From: an uncultured Crocinitomix sp.
GTDB taxonomy: Bacteria > Bacteroidota > Bacteroidia > Flavobacteriales_D > Crocinitomicaceae
NCBI GenBank assembly: GCA_937139035.1
Contig: CAKZPK010000314.1
Coordinates: 1-43,520, forward strand
Length of the DNA stretch: 43,520 nucleotides
Direction: 5' to 3'
Under the pieces are notes generated by a model. It ran no database searches and had not been told where the DNA came from. It saw nothing but the letters and a program-made list of their open reading frames with translations. How positions within the stretch are numbered: the first letter of the stretch is position 1; every line of letters begins with the position of its first letter. Of the stretch, positions 18,815 through 29,177 are shown in pieces. The position numbers and the translations under genes were made by a program.

Positions 18815-19022
18815 TATTGCAATTTAAGAAAATATATCGACTATCTGTACTTCAAATTAGACGAACTTTTGACCTCATAAGTTGACTCCTAGCAGAATAT
18901 TTAACGTATTGAGAGTGTGAAATTTCCCTTTGTAGCGGAATGAATGTTAAATAGGATTCATTGATGAGATAAAATAATTTCTAAAAAAAAACTAAACCGA
19001 CAGTTTCTATTCAATATTTATC

Positions 19023-20420
<1,398 letters not shown>

Positions 20421-20460
20421 TCCTTCGCTTAGGCTTCGGATTATAAACTTTATTATAAAG

Positions 20461-20493
20461 AAAAACGGGAAGATTTTCATCTTCCCGTTTTTT
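20461..20493. terminator. Strong bidirectional rho-independent terminator after gdhA
   Basis: A perfect 8-bp stem (CGGGAAGA at 20466-20473 with TCTTCCCG at 20480-20487) closes a 6-base loop and is flanked by A5 on the left and T6 on the right. It can therefore stop transcription in both directions: gdhA from the left and the small gene at 20513-20860 from the right. Confidence 0.92.
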
Positions 20494-20512
20494 ATTTCCA
20501 TCAATATGGTCC

Positions 20513-20860
20513 TTAATTAATGTTTACATTATTTGGACCTGTCCAAACAATGTGATTCATTGGGTCATTAGTATCCGTACAAGCAGGAGGTGTTCCCCAT
20601 TCAGTTTCTGATCCTATAAATGTTGCGCCTACATAGAAAACTACACGCATTCCCACATGGCCTGGCGGAATTGTTACAGGAGTTGATCCTGGAGCAAATG
20701 TAATAGTCCCAATTGCAGTGGCAGTTGCACATGAAGTTCCATCCCAAGAATGAATGTGCAGTGTTATGGAGCTTCCTGTAGAATTGTGAACAGTTAATTG
20801 GCTAAATCCAAAATTAGCAATGGCTGCAAATAATGCAGTTAATAGTACTTTTTTAAACAT
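20513..20860 (-). CDS. Small exported protein of unknown function
   Basis: The 115-residue product has a clear signal peptide (MFKKVLLTALFAAIANFGFS). The mature part (about 95 residues) is rich in T, G and I and predicted to be mostly beta strands, with HIHSWDGTSCATATAIGTIT and VTIPPGHVGMRVVFYVG. Two cysteines (in TSCAT and PACTD) could form a disulfide. No sorting domain, lipobox or known motif is visible, so it is probably periplasmic or exported by an unknown route. It converges on gdhA and shares its terminator. The upstream 144 bases contain no recognised promoter. Confidence 0.6.
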   Translation of the reverse strand: MFKKVLLTALFAAIANFGFSQLTVHNSTGSSITLHIHSWDGTSCATATAIGTITFAPGSTPVTIPPGHVGMRVVFYVGATFIGSETEWGTPPACTDTNDPMNHIVWTGPNNVNIN

Positions 20861-21004
20861 AAGAATAGATTTTGATTAATAAGGCTTAAAATACCCTTAT
20901 AAAAAACAGTATTCATACGTGTTTCACACTACTAAAATTCTAAATAACAAGACATTAAGCCGAGTATTAAATACGGATAAGAATAAAGAAACCACCTCAA
21001 CTTA

Positions 21005-21430
21005 TTATTCATCAGTTTTGATTCCAGTAAAATTATTTGAAATGTAATATGGATATGCCCCTTCATAAGTAGTAACTCCTACTGAAAAAGTAAGCTCATC
21101 ATCTACAATTGAATAATTGAAATACTTACCTCCACCGCCATACGAACTGTAATTCACATCACCTCCGAATCCAATTTCATCTAAATAAACAACATGATTC
21201 GTATTATTATTTAAATAAATAAAATCTTCAGATCTTTCTATTTTCGCAGTAAAATCTATTGTTCCACCACTATAGGTAGCAGATTCGGAAGGCGTCCCGT
21301 CCACGAACTCATGCGCTGACTCTGCCCATTCAAGTACACCTACATACGTACCAGTATACTTTTTTTCCTTAATTTTTTTACAACTCCCCATTAAACATAA
21401 AAACGCAACAATAAACAAACTAGACTTCAT
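21005..21430 (-). CDS. Small lipoprotein of unknown function
   Basis: I prefer the ATG at 21430 to the one at 21481, because it begins at a lipoprotein signal (MKSSLFIVAFLCLMGSC, lipid cysteine C17). The mature part (about 125 residues) is predicted beta-rich, with YTGTYVGVLEWAES, a glycine-rich NYSSYGGGGKYFNYS segment and a C-terminus ending NNFTGIKTDE. It resembles small lipocalin-like lipoproteins in length and strand pattern only; I do not recognise a family. It follows the MORN gene by 54 bases on the same strand and may be co-transcribed. Confidence 0.65.
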   Translation of the reverse strand: MKSSLFIVAFLCLMGSCKKIKEKKYTGTYVGVLEWAESAHEFVDGTPSESATYSGGTIDFTAKIERSEDFIYLNNNTNHVVYLDEIGFGGDVNYSSYGGGGKYFNYSIVDDELTFSVGVTTYEGAYPYYISNNFTGIKTDE

Positions 21431-21484
21431 ACACTTTAGAACGTATAAATCATGTTTTCCGTTGGGTCTTATCGAGATCAAACA

Positions 21485-22495
21485 CTACTCCCCTACATAC
21501 TCATCTTCATACCAAGTACCTTCTTTATATGTATCGGTACTTGCATAATACCACTTTCCCTTCCCTTGGAAATATCCATCAAAAAATTCCCCTTCGTAAT
21601 AATCACCGTTTTCAAAAATATACTTCCCCTCACCATGCAATTGACTATTTTCAAACTCTCCTTCATAAGAATCTCCATTATAATAGACTTGAATTCCATT
21701 TCCATTTTTTTCATCCTCTAACCACTCTCCTTCATAGGTTGTCAAATCATCATATTGATAAAACCCTTGGCCTGAGCGTTGGTCATTGATATACCCTCCC
21801 TCATACCACTCAGAATCACTATATATCATTTTTCCCTCTCCTTGAAACTTAGCATCTTCAAGCTCTCCTTCATAATAATTTGTTTGCGAAAAATAAAACT
21901 TACCTATCCCATTTGGCACACCATCAATCACTGGCCCATCATAGACGTAATACGTTTCCCAATGTTCTGGTAAAAGATATTGAAGTTCATATTTAACTAA
22001 TGTATGCATAGCTGCATTTTCGTCCACCTCTAAATAATCAGGTGCTGGGCTAAAGAAATAATCAATATCCTTTCCATGTAACTGGAAAATAGCATTTGGC
22101 TTTACCATAAAAACCATATCTATTAATTCTTGATTTTCTCCAGACCTTCCTTCTGTATAGTCTGCTCGAATGATTATACAAGTATCTTTAGAGTCGTTAA
22201 TAACTACATCTCCAAAATCTAATTTAGGGATAGATTCAGTAGTTCCATCTTTGAATTCATAATCAGCTGAACCTAACATTGAATATTGCTTGCTATTATC
22301 ATCTTCAATAACAATTACAACAGTTCTATAAGAATAGACAATTGTCACAATCATCAATGCTGTAAAGAGGCCACCCCCTATACTAATTCCAGGTGACAGT
22401 TCTTTTTTATTGTTAAGAAACCAATAAATTGAACCACTGATTGTCACTACAATAATTCCAATAATAAAAAGAAAACCGATTGAACTAAACAACAT
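21485..22495 (-). CDS. MORN-repeat membrane protein
   Basis: I prefer the ATG at 22495; the upstream alternative at 22516 is a TTG. The 336-residue product has two N-terminal membrane helices (about 1-22 and 36-60) separated by KKELSPG, then a beta-rich domain (about 70-160). Six or seven MORN repeats follow (about 170-336), for example YYEGELEDAKFQGEGKMIYS, YEGEWLEDEKNGNGIQVYYN and YYEGEFFDGYFQGKGKWYY. MORN repeats form elongated beta hairpin rods that bind protein partners or lipid surfaces. The arrangement puts the rod on one face of the inner membrane; which face is not clear. No partner is evident, and the neighbours are unrelated. Confidence 0.8.
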   Translation of the reverse strand: MLFSSIGFLFIIGIIVVTISGSIYWFLNNKKELSPGISIGGGLFTALMIVTIVYSYRTVVIVIEDDNSKQYSMLGSADYEFKDGTTESIPKLDFGDVVINDSKDTCIIIRADYTEGRSGENQELIDMVFMVKPNAIFQLHGKDIDYFFSPAPDYLEVDENAAMHTLVKYELQYLLPEHWETYYVYDGPVIDGVPNGIGKFYFSQTNYYEGELEDAKFQGEGKMIYSDSEWYEGGYINDQRSGQGFYQYDDLTTYEGEWLEDEKNGNGIQVYYNGDSYEGEFENSQLHGEGKYIFENGDYYEGEFFDGYFQGKGKWYYASTDTYKEGTWYEDEYVGE

Positions 22496-22513
22496 AATTT
22501 TTGATTTTAAAAA

Positions 22514-22521
22514 CAAACCTA
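22514..22521 (-). promoter_or_regulatory. Possible -7 box for the MORN gene
   Basis: The minus strand reads TAGGTTTG, matching TAnnTTTG, 19 bases before the ATG at 22495. The same octamer, with flanks, recurs at 27387-27394 in front of the SusC gene. No -33 element is clear. Confidence 0.4.
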
Positions 22522-22558
22522 AGAAAATTTATAGAATTAACTTTCATTCAATTATTTA

Positions 22559-22593
22559 CAAAAAAAAGGCTGGCATGCAAACGCATACCAGCC
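22559..22593 (-). terminator. Rho-independent terminator of the SusC/SusD operon
   Basis: An 11-position stem with one mismatch (GGCTGG-c-ATGC at 22568-22578 with GCAT-a-CCAGCC at 22583-22593) closes a 4-base loop. Read on the minus strand, at least eight T follow. It lies 24 bases after the SusD stop. Confidence 0.9.
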
Positions 22594-22616
22594 AACACTA
22601 AATTAAATTATCTGAC

Positions 22617-23912
22617 TTAAATATCCCAATCAACTTTTCCAAAAATTGTTGCAGAAGGAGTATTTGAATTCAAGTTCAACTCTTTTTGCGGATAAGGATA
22701 TCTGCGCGGAATTGTACTCCCTGTATTTGGCGTTAAAGTTGGAAAGCTTGTTCTTCTCCAATCATTAAACAACTCTGGGTCTTGAAACAAAGCAATATAC
22801 TTTTGATTCATGATATGCTCTAAAGTTAAAGAACCCGCTCCAGGATCAACCTCCATTTGAGCTAGATAAGTTGCAGCACTATCAGCATACCCCACAGAAC
22901 TGAAAGACAAATTAATTGCCTCTAAATATAATGGATGCGCAGCACTTGCTCCAGAAGTTTGGAATGTACACTCGGCCTCAATGAATTTTTGCTCCACTAA
23001 GGTTCCAAGATATACTGATCGATCAGAAGTAATGAACGGATGTGCATCATCAAAAGCATGATCATATAAATGTCTTCTCGGATCATTTAAATCTGTGATT
23101 AACTCTTGTAATTTACTTCCAATAGCACAATCTCCACGTTGCTCATTAAATTGAAACGCCGGGTTAGCATTACCGCCACCTGGAAAAGGAAATGCACAAT
23201 CGGCAGTTAAGCCACCTGCTGCAATTGAGTTTAATGCGCTTGAATAATTACCCGCATCCATTTTTGCTCTATGCAAATATGCTCTGGCCTCTACAAAGTT
23301 TGCAAAACCAATCCAACTTGCAATGTCACCCGCATAAATTTGATCTTCTCCTCCGGGTACAACAGGACCGCCATCAGCTTCGTTTAAATTTGTTTTTGCC
23401 GAAGCTAACAAATCAAAAACGGTTTGATATAAATCTGTTTGCGAATCATAAGCAGGCTGTAATTGCTCTGCCCCCTGAAATGCATCAGAATAAGGCGCCT
23501 CATTCCAGTTATCAGTCAATAACAAGATTGTATAAGCTTGCAATACTTCTGCTACTCCAGTATAATGGCTCCACCCATCAGCTTCGGCAGCAGCCTTTAA
23601 TTGCTTGAGCTCCATTAATACACCAGCGTATAGGTTATCACCCCAAAGGGTATTTACATCCTCACCAACTATGCCGTAATTTTGTAAAACAGCCCATTGT
23701 CTTGACACACCTGTTAATTGTTGTGTGAAAATTGATGAATGTCTGGAAAGGTCACCTCCATATGCATACGCAAGTGTACCTTCAACACCATTTAAAATCA
23801 CATTTGGCGGCACCGTCAATGGTTGGTCAGGGTCTGTATTGATGTTTTCAAAGTGCTTTTTACACGAAGTAAAGATTAGCGCTAATCCAACGATAAATAA
23901 TAAATTTTTCAT
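22617..23912 (-). CDS. SusD/RagB-family outer-membrane lipoprotein
   Basis: The 431-residue protein has a lipoprotein signal ending LIFTSC (C17). The start of the mature protein, FENINTDPDQPLTVPPNVIL, is typical of SusD-like (SusD_2) proteins, and the all-helical body continues with segments such as WGDNLYAGVLMELKQLKAAA and YSDAFQGAEQLQPAYDSQTD. The C-terminus carries the usual MNQKYIALFQDPELFNDWRR segment and the end RRYPYPQKELNLNS. SusD proteins sit as a lid on a SusC barrel and capture a nutrient, often a glycan or peptide. The SusC partner gene ends 11 bases upstream. No degradative enzyme is nearby, so the substrate cannot be deduced. Confidence 0.93.
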   Translation of the reverse strand: MKNLLFIVGLALIFTSCKKHFENINTDPDQPLTVPPNVILNGVEGTLAYAYGGDLSRHSSIFTQQLTGVSRQWAVLQNYGIVGEDVNTLWGDNLYAGVLMELKQLKAAAEADGWSHYTGVAEVLQAYTILLLTDNWNEAPYSDAFQGAEQLQPAYDSQTDLYQTVFDLLASAKTNLNEADGGPVVPGGEDQIYAGDIASWIGFANFVEARAYLHRAKMDAGNYSSALNSIAAGGLTADCAFPFPGGGNANPAFQFNEQRGDCAIGSKLQELITDLNDPRRHLYDHAFDDAHPFITSDRSVYLGTLVEQKFIEAECTFQTSGASAAHPLYLEAINLSFSSVGYADSAATYLAQMEVDPGAGSLTLEHIMNQKYIALFQDPELFNDWRRTSFPTLTPNTGSTIPRRYPYPQKELNLNSNTPSATIFGKVDWDI

Positions 23913-23923
23913 CTTATCTCGTT

Positions 23924-26900
23924 TTAAAATTTAACATTAATCCCAAACGTTACTGAACGTGTGTTTGGCATATTAAAATAATCTAATCCTTGTCCATTAC
24001 TAGAACTACCTAATAAGCTAGTTTCAGGATCAATACCTTCATAAGGGGTGAATAACAACAAGTTATTACCTGATAAAGTGAAGCGCACTTCGCTCAATGC
24101 GTTTCCAACTAATCGCTTAGCAGGAACATTATATGAAAGTGAAGCTGTTCTTAACCTGTAAGTACTTGCATCTTGGATAAAATGCTCAGCAACTGACCCG
24201 AATCCTCCTCCGTTATCAGTATACCAATCTTCATTCAATCCAACTTGAACATCATTCGTTCCAGAAGTAATAACATTTCCGTTAGCATCAATATGACCAG
24301 AAACACCTTCAAAAACAGTTGACCCTCCAGTTCCTGGAGCATCTCTATTTTCAGTAAGTTCACTCATACCAAAGAACGTTAAAGCTCCTTGTGTACCATT
24401 CCACATTTCTCCACCAACTTTCATATCAAACAAGAGCGAGAATGTGAAGTTTGAAACTTTTAAGTTGTTTGTGATTCCTAATAAGAAATCAGGATTTGGA
24501 TTTCCGATTACTGCCAATTCTGGATCAGCTAATGGATAGCCATAAGTAAAACTTGTAGGATCATCATCAATCACCATATTACCTGCATCATCTCTCAAGA
24601 ATACTCCTCCATAAATTTGACCAAATTCTTGACCAGGGATATGATAAACTCCTGTTCCTGTAAACCCTCCTAAAAACAACTGATCTAAACCGTCTGCTAA
24701 TGAATTTACAATTGTTTTATACTTCGTAAAGTTTGCTCCAATTGTCCATTTCACATTTTTAGTTTGAACAGGTGTTCCTGAAATTGCTATATCAAATCCG
24801 TTAGTTGTTAAACTACCAGTATTCAAGAAAATATCTCCAAATCCAGTTGTTCCGGATACAGTAGCAGGTAAAATTGCGTCTTTTGTTTTTCGGTTGTAAT
24901 AAGATATATCTATTGACAATCTTCTTTTCCAAAAATTAAGTGCTGTTCCTATTTCAAACTCATCAGAAGTTTCAGGCTTCAACAAAGGGTTACCTGCTAA
25001 ATCATCTAATAAGTATCCTGTAGTTGAAATTCCATTTGTCCAACCATCACCAATATTATTTATACCAACAACTGGTGCATATGTAGTACCTGTTGCAAAT
25101 GAATACGAAGGTCCTCTTGCCACTCTTGCCCACGAAGCTCTTAACTTTCCAAATGAAAATGCTGACGTATTTTTCAGCCCTAATAACTCAGAAAACACAA
25201 AACTTGTAGAAACTGAAGGATAAAAGAATCCAATATCAGACATTACAACTTCTTCACCTGGCACTAAGAATCTAGAATCATAATCCTGACGCCCAGTAAC
25301 TGTGACAAATAAGAACTTTTTATATCCTAAATTTGCACTTGCGAATCCTGAAACTGAACGGTGTCTATCGATATTTTTAATTGAATTGATTGTTCCGGCA
25401 TTTGATAAATGCGAGAAACCAATGAATCCGAAATCGGTACCTTCAGTATATAGGTTGTTGTTGTTATATGAAAAAGCATTGAATCCAGCTTGATAATCTA
25501 AATCAAAGTTTCCATCCTTGTCAAGGAATGTGCGGCCTGAAAACAATAAGTAAGCATCTGTTTGTAAAACATCATACGTTTCTTCAATAATTTTTCCAGC
25601 TGGATTTTGTCTTGAATTTATTGCATAAAGCTGCTGACGTCTATCTGTATAGGTGTCTAAACCAACATTTGTGCTCACAGTTAAATAATCTGAGAACTTA
25701 TATGACGTTTGAAAATTACCTAAGAAACGATTAACCTTATCTGTAAACGGGTTATTGTTAACTGTCCACCAAGGGTTATCATATCCACCTCCACCACGGA
25801 AATTTCTTTGAGAACCATCACTTAATGTATATACAGTTGGATCATTTACAGGATCATCACTGCCATTTGCATTGTCAAACGTAATCGGTGTTCTTAATAA
25901 ACCGAGCATTACACCTGACAAGTTTGAACCTTGCTGAATTCTAACACCGCCTGAATTAATATAATTAGCGCTTGTTACAATATTCAATTTATTATCCATT
26001 AATTTGATTCCTGAAACTAAGCTTACATTAGTTTTTCCGAATGTATTATTTGGCACAATTCCACTTTCTCGAGTATCAGATACCGACAACCTAAACGTTG
26101 CCATATCATTTCCTCCTGAAATGGATACATTGTTACGTGAGGTAACACGTGTGCGGAAGAAATTATTTAAATTATCATATGGAGTAACTGGTGTACCTCC
26201 TGGTAAATCTGACTTTAATACAATGTTTCCATTTTTATCATAATCATAGTTTGATTCACCGTCCCACACTAAATCTGTATAGGCTGGTCCCCAACTTGTT
26301 AGCCAACCTGTTTCAGGTGCCAAATATTCTGGAGTAACACCATCTACACTATACCAAGCAGACCCCTGAGAGTAAGTGCTTTGTAAAGCAGGCAAACGAT
26401 TTACTTGAGAAAGAGAAAGTGATGATCCTGCAGAAACTGTTAAGCCTCCATTTGGACTCGCTTGACCTTTTTTAGTTGTAATCAAAATTACACCGTTTGC
26501 ACCGTCAATCCCGTAAAGTGCGGTAGCCGCACCACCTTTTAAGACAGTCACCGACTCAATATCGTCCGGGCTTAAATCTATCCCACGATTTGAATTTGCT
26601 ACACCATCTGTGGCGTTACCTTTGTTTTCGGAATTTAGTTGGTCATTATTAATTTTAACCCCATCAATAACAAAGAGCGCCTCATTGTCCCCTGTTAATG
26701 AAGTAAACCCTCTCAAGACAACTCGAGATGACCCACCTGCCGTACCAGCCGATTGGGTGACATTTGCTCCAGCCACATTACCGGCTAAGGCATTCACCAA
26801 GTTCGTTTGATTCGCATTTCTAATATCCTCTCCTGAAACCTCACTCACTGCATATCCAATCGATTTTTCATCTCGTTTAATTCCGAGAGCTGTTACGACC

Positions 26901-27208
26901 ACCTCATCCAGTATACTGAGTGGTTCCATTACAACATCAATTGTTCCACCTGATCCAATCTGTTTGAAGACGGGCTCCATACCAACAAATGAAAACTTTA
27001 AGGAATCTGCACCATCAGGTACTTCTAACTCATACCTTCCAAGCCCGTCGGTAAAGGTACCAGTGGATGAACCGACAATTTTGATTACGACACCGACTAT
27101 TCCTGTGTCGTCTTCTGAGGAACTTACCGTTCCTGAGATTTTTCGTTGTCCATAGACAACCATTTGCATTGCAACAAAGCAACACATCAAAAGAAATTTT
27201 CTTTTCAT
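23924..27208 (-). CDS. SusC/RagA-family TonB-dependent outer-membrane transporter
   Basis: The 1094-residue protein has a signal peptide (about 1-20) and an N-terminal carboxypeptidase-like regulatory domain (about 22-95: KISGTVSSSEDDTGIVGVVI, YELEVPDGADSLKFSFVGM). The plug follows, with the SusC signature DEVVVTALGIKRDEKSIGYA and the segment LRGFTSLTGDNEALFVIDGV (about 105-245). The rest is a 22-strand barrel ending in NMPNTRSVTFGINVKF with the typical terminal aromatic. It imports a bulky substrate using TonB energy together with the SusD lipoprotein encoded next. Length and motifs are normal. A NarL-type regulator gene lies upstream on the same strand but is separated by a likely terminator. 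Confidence 0.95.
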   Translation of the reverse strand: MKRKFLLMCCFVAMQMVVYGQRKISGTVSSSEDDTGIVGVVIKIVGSSTGTFTDGLGRYELEVPDGADSLKFSFVGMEPVFKQIGSGGTIDVVMEPLSILDEVVVTALGIKRDEKSIGYAVSEVSGEDIRNANQTNLVNALAGNVAGANVTQSAGTAGGSSRVVLRGFTSLTGDNEALFVIDGVKINNDQLNSENKGNATDGVANSNRGIDLSPDDIESVTVLKGGAATALYGIDGANGVILITTKKGQASPNGGLTVSAGSSLSLSQVNRLPALQSTYSQGSAWYSVDGVTPEYLAPETGWLTSWGPAYTDLVWDGESNYDYDKNGNIVLKSDLPGGTPVTPYDNLNNFFRTRVTSRNNVSISGGNDMATFRLSVSDTRESGIVPNNTFGKTNVSLVSGIKLMDNKLNIVTSANYINSGGVRIQQGSNLSGVMLGLLRTPITFDNANGSDDPVNDPTVYTLSDGSQRNFRGGGGYDNPWWTVNNNPFTDKVNRFLGNFQTSYKFSDYLTVSTNVGLDTYTDRRQQLYAINSRQNPAGKIIEETYDVLQTDAYLLFSGRTFLDKDGNFDLDYQAGFNAFSYNNNNLYTEGTDFGFIGFSHLSNAGTINSIKNIDRHRSVSGFASANLGYKKFLFVTVTGRQDYDSRFLVPGEEVVMSDIGFFYPSVSTSFVFSELLGLKNTSAFSFGKLRASWARVARGPSYSFATGTTYAPVVGINNIGDGWTNGISTTGYLLDDLAGNPLLKPETSDEFEIGTALNFWKRRLSIDISYYNRKTKDAILPATVSGTTGFGDIFLNTGSLTTNGFDIAISGTPVQTKNVKWTIGANFTKYKTIVNSLADGLDQLFLGGFTGTGVYHIPGQEFGQIYGGVFLRDDAGNMVIDDDPTSFTYGYPLADPELAVIGNPNPDFLLGITNNLKVSNFTFSLLFDMKVGGEMWNGTQGALTFFGMSELTENRDAPGTGGSTVFEGVSGHIDANGNVITSGTNDVQVGLNEDWYTDNGGGFGSVAEHFIQDASTYRLRTASLSYNVPAKRLVGNALSEVRFTLSGNNLLLFTPYEGIDPETSLLGSSSNGQGLDYFNMPNTRSVTFGINVKF

Positions 27209-27386
27209 GGGTTTAAATTTTAATTAAACAAAATGTTAGGACAAAATTGCTGTTTTATGTAAGCGTAAACACGTATGCAATTTGCCTCTATACATTAATT
27301 AAGTTAATGATTTATACCATAGAATTGTAAAAACACGAATGGATTCTACTAACAGTCAACACAATAGAGAATTCATCATTTAGGAA

Positions 27387-27394
27387 CAAACCTA
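27387..27394 (-). promoter_or_regulatory. Possible -7 box for the SusC/SusD operon
   Basis: The minus strand reads TAGGTTTG, matching TAnnTTTG. It would give a leader of about 170 bases before the SusC ATG at 27208, long enough for post-transcriptional control. No -33 partner is visible. Confidence 0.35.
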
Positions 27395-27530
27395 AGTGAT
27401 TTGGGAGCTTCGGCATTTATTATGCGTGCAGAGTAATGCTGAAAAAAAAATTTTAAAAGAGTTAATAAATCCATTAAAAAGTCTTTTTTTGTTATTTTTT
27501 TATCTAAATGAAGTAAATTTTCCTTCAGAT

Positions 27531-27573
27531 AAAAAAACAATTCAGCTGAATAGATTCTCCGTATTAATACGGA
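27531..27573 (-). terminator. Likely terminator of the NarL/LuxR regulator gene
   Basis: On the minus strand two hairpins follow the stop at 27633: a perfect 16-base palindrome (TCCGTATTAATACGGA, 27558-27573) and a 12-base one (ATTCAGCTGAAT, 27540-27551). The second is followed by TG and seven T (27531-27537). The stems are AT-rich, so termination may be weak. Confidence 0.45.
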
Positions 27574-27632
27574 ACGCCAAAAAGTGCCTTTTTACATGAA
27601 AATTTAATGGAAATTAGACTAAATATAATACC

Positions 27633-28307
27633 TTATTCTTCTGTAGAAAAAAGATATTTATTAGGGGTTGTGTGTTTTTCTTTAACTGCATACATGACTA
27701 TTCCAGCAGTGTTTTTAACTCCTAATTTTGCCATAATATTTTTACGGTGAGTGTTTACAGTATGTTTACTTAAAAATAGCTTTTCACTAATTTCAACATT
27801 CGTATATCCTTCTGCAATTAAGGTAATAACCTCTATTTCTCTAACTGAAAGCACAACAGGCTCACAATTAAACTCGGCGTCACTCAACTCTTCAACATCA
27901 ATTCCCTCCTTATGGATAGTTTCTAAAATTTGTCCACAGAAGAATTTTTTACCTAGATAGGTTTCATTAACCGAATCAAGTATCTCAGTAATACTACAGT
28001 CCTTTTTAACATGAGAACGAACACCGCTTTTCAGTGCATGGACTAATGTTTTACCTGATTGCATTGGTGTAATTGCGACAAATCGAATATCCTCACAAAT
28101 AGAAAGCGCTTTAGGAATAACATCAATCGTAAAGCCTTCTCCCGTATAGTCAATCAGAACAACATCTGGTTTAAAAGACTTGATTTGACTCAATAAATCT
28201 TTTGCGTTAGACACCTCTCCAATAATTTGGACATTGGAATTTTTAAAGATGGTTCGTAAACCAATTCTTACTAATTCGTTTTCTTCGGCTAAGATTAAAT
28301 TGATCAC
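27633..28307 (-). CDS. NarL/FixJ-type response regulator (receiver + LuxR HTH)
   Basis: The 224-residue protein has a receiver domain (about 1-120) with acidic pocket E8/E9, phospho-acceptor D53 in DVVLIDYTG, a threonine in VAITP and a lysine in HVKKDCS, so it looks able to accept phosphate. The C-terminal LuxR/GerE helix-turn-helix is clear (LSVREIEVITLIAEGYTNVE, then ISEKLFLSKHTVNTHRKNIM and AKLGVKNT). It is a DNA-binding transcription regulator of the NarL class. No histidine kinase gene is adjacent, so it is an orphan here. It lies on the same strand upstream of the SusC gene but is separated by 424 bases and a likely terminator. Confidence 0.92.
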   Translation of the reverse strand: MINLILAEENELVRIGLRTIFKNSNVQIIGEVSNAKDLLSQIKSFKPDVVLIDYTGEGFTIDVIPKALSICEDIRFVAITPMQSGKTLVHALKSGVRSHVKKDCSITEILDSVNETYLGKKFFCGQILETIHKEGIDVEELSDAEFNCEPVVLSVREIEVITLIAEGYTNVEISEKLFLSKHTVNTHRKNIMAKLGVKNTAGIVMYAVKEKHTTPNKYLFSTEE

Positions 28308-28331
28308 TATTTAGAATGATTATTAATAAGA

Positions 28332-28339
28332 CAAAGATA
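28332..28339 (-). promoter_or_regulatory. Bacteroidetes-type -7 box for the NarL/LuxR regulator
   Basis: The minus strand reads TATCTTTG, identical to the octamer at 5512-5519, 24 bases before the ATG at 28307. No clear -33 element is seen. Confidence 0.45.
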
Positions 28340-28412
28340 TAAAACTATCCTTAATTCTTGGTCATAATTGCGTCATTAAAATGTAAAAATTAAGCAGAAG
28401 ATAATCTGTCTT

Positions 28413-28438
28413 ATTCGCACCCTTAGATGTATGCGAAT
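28413..28438. repeat. Inverted repeat between regulator and outer-membrane protein genes
   Basis: ATTCGCA (28413-28419) and TGCGAAT (28432-28438) form 7-base arms with a 12-base spacer. No T run follows on either strand, so it is not a standard terminator. It lies 75 bases upstream of the regulator's -7 box and could be an operator, but arms of this length can arise by chance. Confidence 0.35.
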
Positions 28439-28458
28439 TTCAGCTATAATTGATCTTA

Positions 28459-28986
28459 CTAAAATCTAAACCCTAACTTGCCTCCACCATAAAGATGATT
28501 CCCTTTATCGTAAGAATTTCGTTGATAAGCCACTTCAATTGACCACGCAAGTTTGTTCTTTTTAATTCTTTGAATACCGAATGGCACGTAGAGGTTATAA
28601 TTTCGAATGTCATCACCTGTATATTCGAAACCGGAATAAACACCAATATAAGGGGTTAAATTAAGTGGTGTCTTACCAAAAAAGTGATATCTTCCGCCTG
28701 CAAAAAAACCAAGATCAGGTGTTAAATTTCTAGCTCCACCACCAATTTCTAAAGCAATTTTTGGTGTTAAAAAATAATCAAATGAAAGGCCAACGACCCC
28801 AACTGGTCCCCCGCCATAGATATTAAATCCAGCCGGGTATTGTACTCGGCGATTAAAGTTTAGTTTTTTTCTTTTCTTTAATATGTCCGACTCAATTGAT
28901 ACTGGCTCAACTGTATTTAATTCAATGGTATTTGAAAAAGATACACTTGCACTCATTAATACTATTGCTGCTAAAATCCGTTTCAT
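28459..28986 (-). CDS. Small outer-membrane beta-barrel protein
   Basis: The 175-residue product has a signal peptide (about 1-18, ending VSFS). After a basic linker (ILKKRKKLNF) it shows alternating strands typical of an eight-stranded barrel: NIYGGGPVGVVGLSFDYFLT, PKIALEIGGGARNL, FFAGGRYHFFG, LTPYIGVYSGFEY and a C-terminal LYGGGKLGFRF ending in phenylalanine, as barrel assembly requires. It resembles small OmpW/PorT-like barrels only in general form; I do not recognise a family. It stands between a TonB-dependent receptor gene and a regulator gene, all on the minus strand, with gaps too large for tight coupling. Confidence 0.7.
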   Translation of the reverse strand: MKRILAAIVLMSASVSFSNTIELNTVEPVSIESDILKKRKKLNFNRRVQYPAGFNIYGGGPVGVVGLSFDYFLTPKIALEIGGGARNLTPDLGFFAGGRYHFFGKTPLNLTPYIGVYSGFEYTGDDIRNYNLYVPFGIQRIKKNKLAWSIEVAYQRNSYDKGNHLYGGGKLGFRF

Positions 28987-29177
28987 GCCTTTAATTTACA
29001 CTATCTAAAACAAAGAGCGTGCCGTGATAGCTTTTCGCTTGCGCTAATCCATGATTAACGGAGGTTTACTTAGACAATAAAGAATAGATTAATACCTTGA
29101 ATATTTCCAAGAAAACTCACTAAAGAAAGAATGTATAATCAACTAATAATAAAGTGTCCGTAACTCTTAAAGCAAGC

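Larger units (their letters stand above)
27209..27632. other. 424-base non-coding region upstream of susC-like gene
   Basis: It contains a likely terminator for the regulator gene (27531-27573), a possible -7 box for the SusC gene (27387-27394) and long A and T tracts around 27440-27520. No convincing protein is encoded: the short open frame from 27396 on the plus strand lacks any recognisable feature and lies in AT-rich sequence. Confidence 0.6.

Noticed and set aside
20912..27275. The 11-base sequence CATACGTGTTT upstream of the small exported-protein gene and, inverted, upstream of the SusC gene
   Set aside because: The orientation relative to the genes is opposite, and several hundred pairs of 11-base matches are expected by chance in a window of this size.
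27558..27573. A 16-base perfect palindrome as a possible operator
   Set aside because: About one such AT-rich palindrome is expected by chance in the window, and its place after the regulator stop with a following hairpin and T run fits a terminator better.
27396..27599. A 67-codon plus-strand open frame in the non-coding region before the SusC gene
   Set aside because: It lies over poly-A and poly-T tracts and the likely terminator and has no signal, motif or ribosome-binding context.
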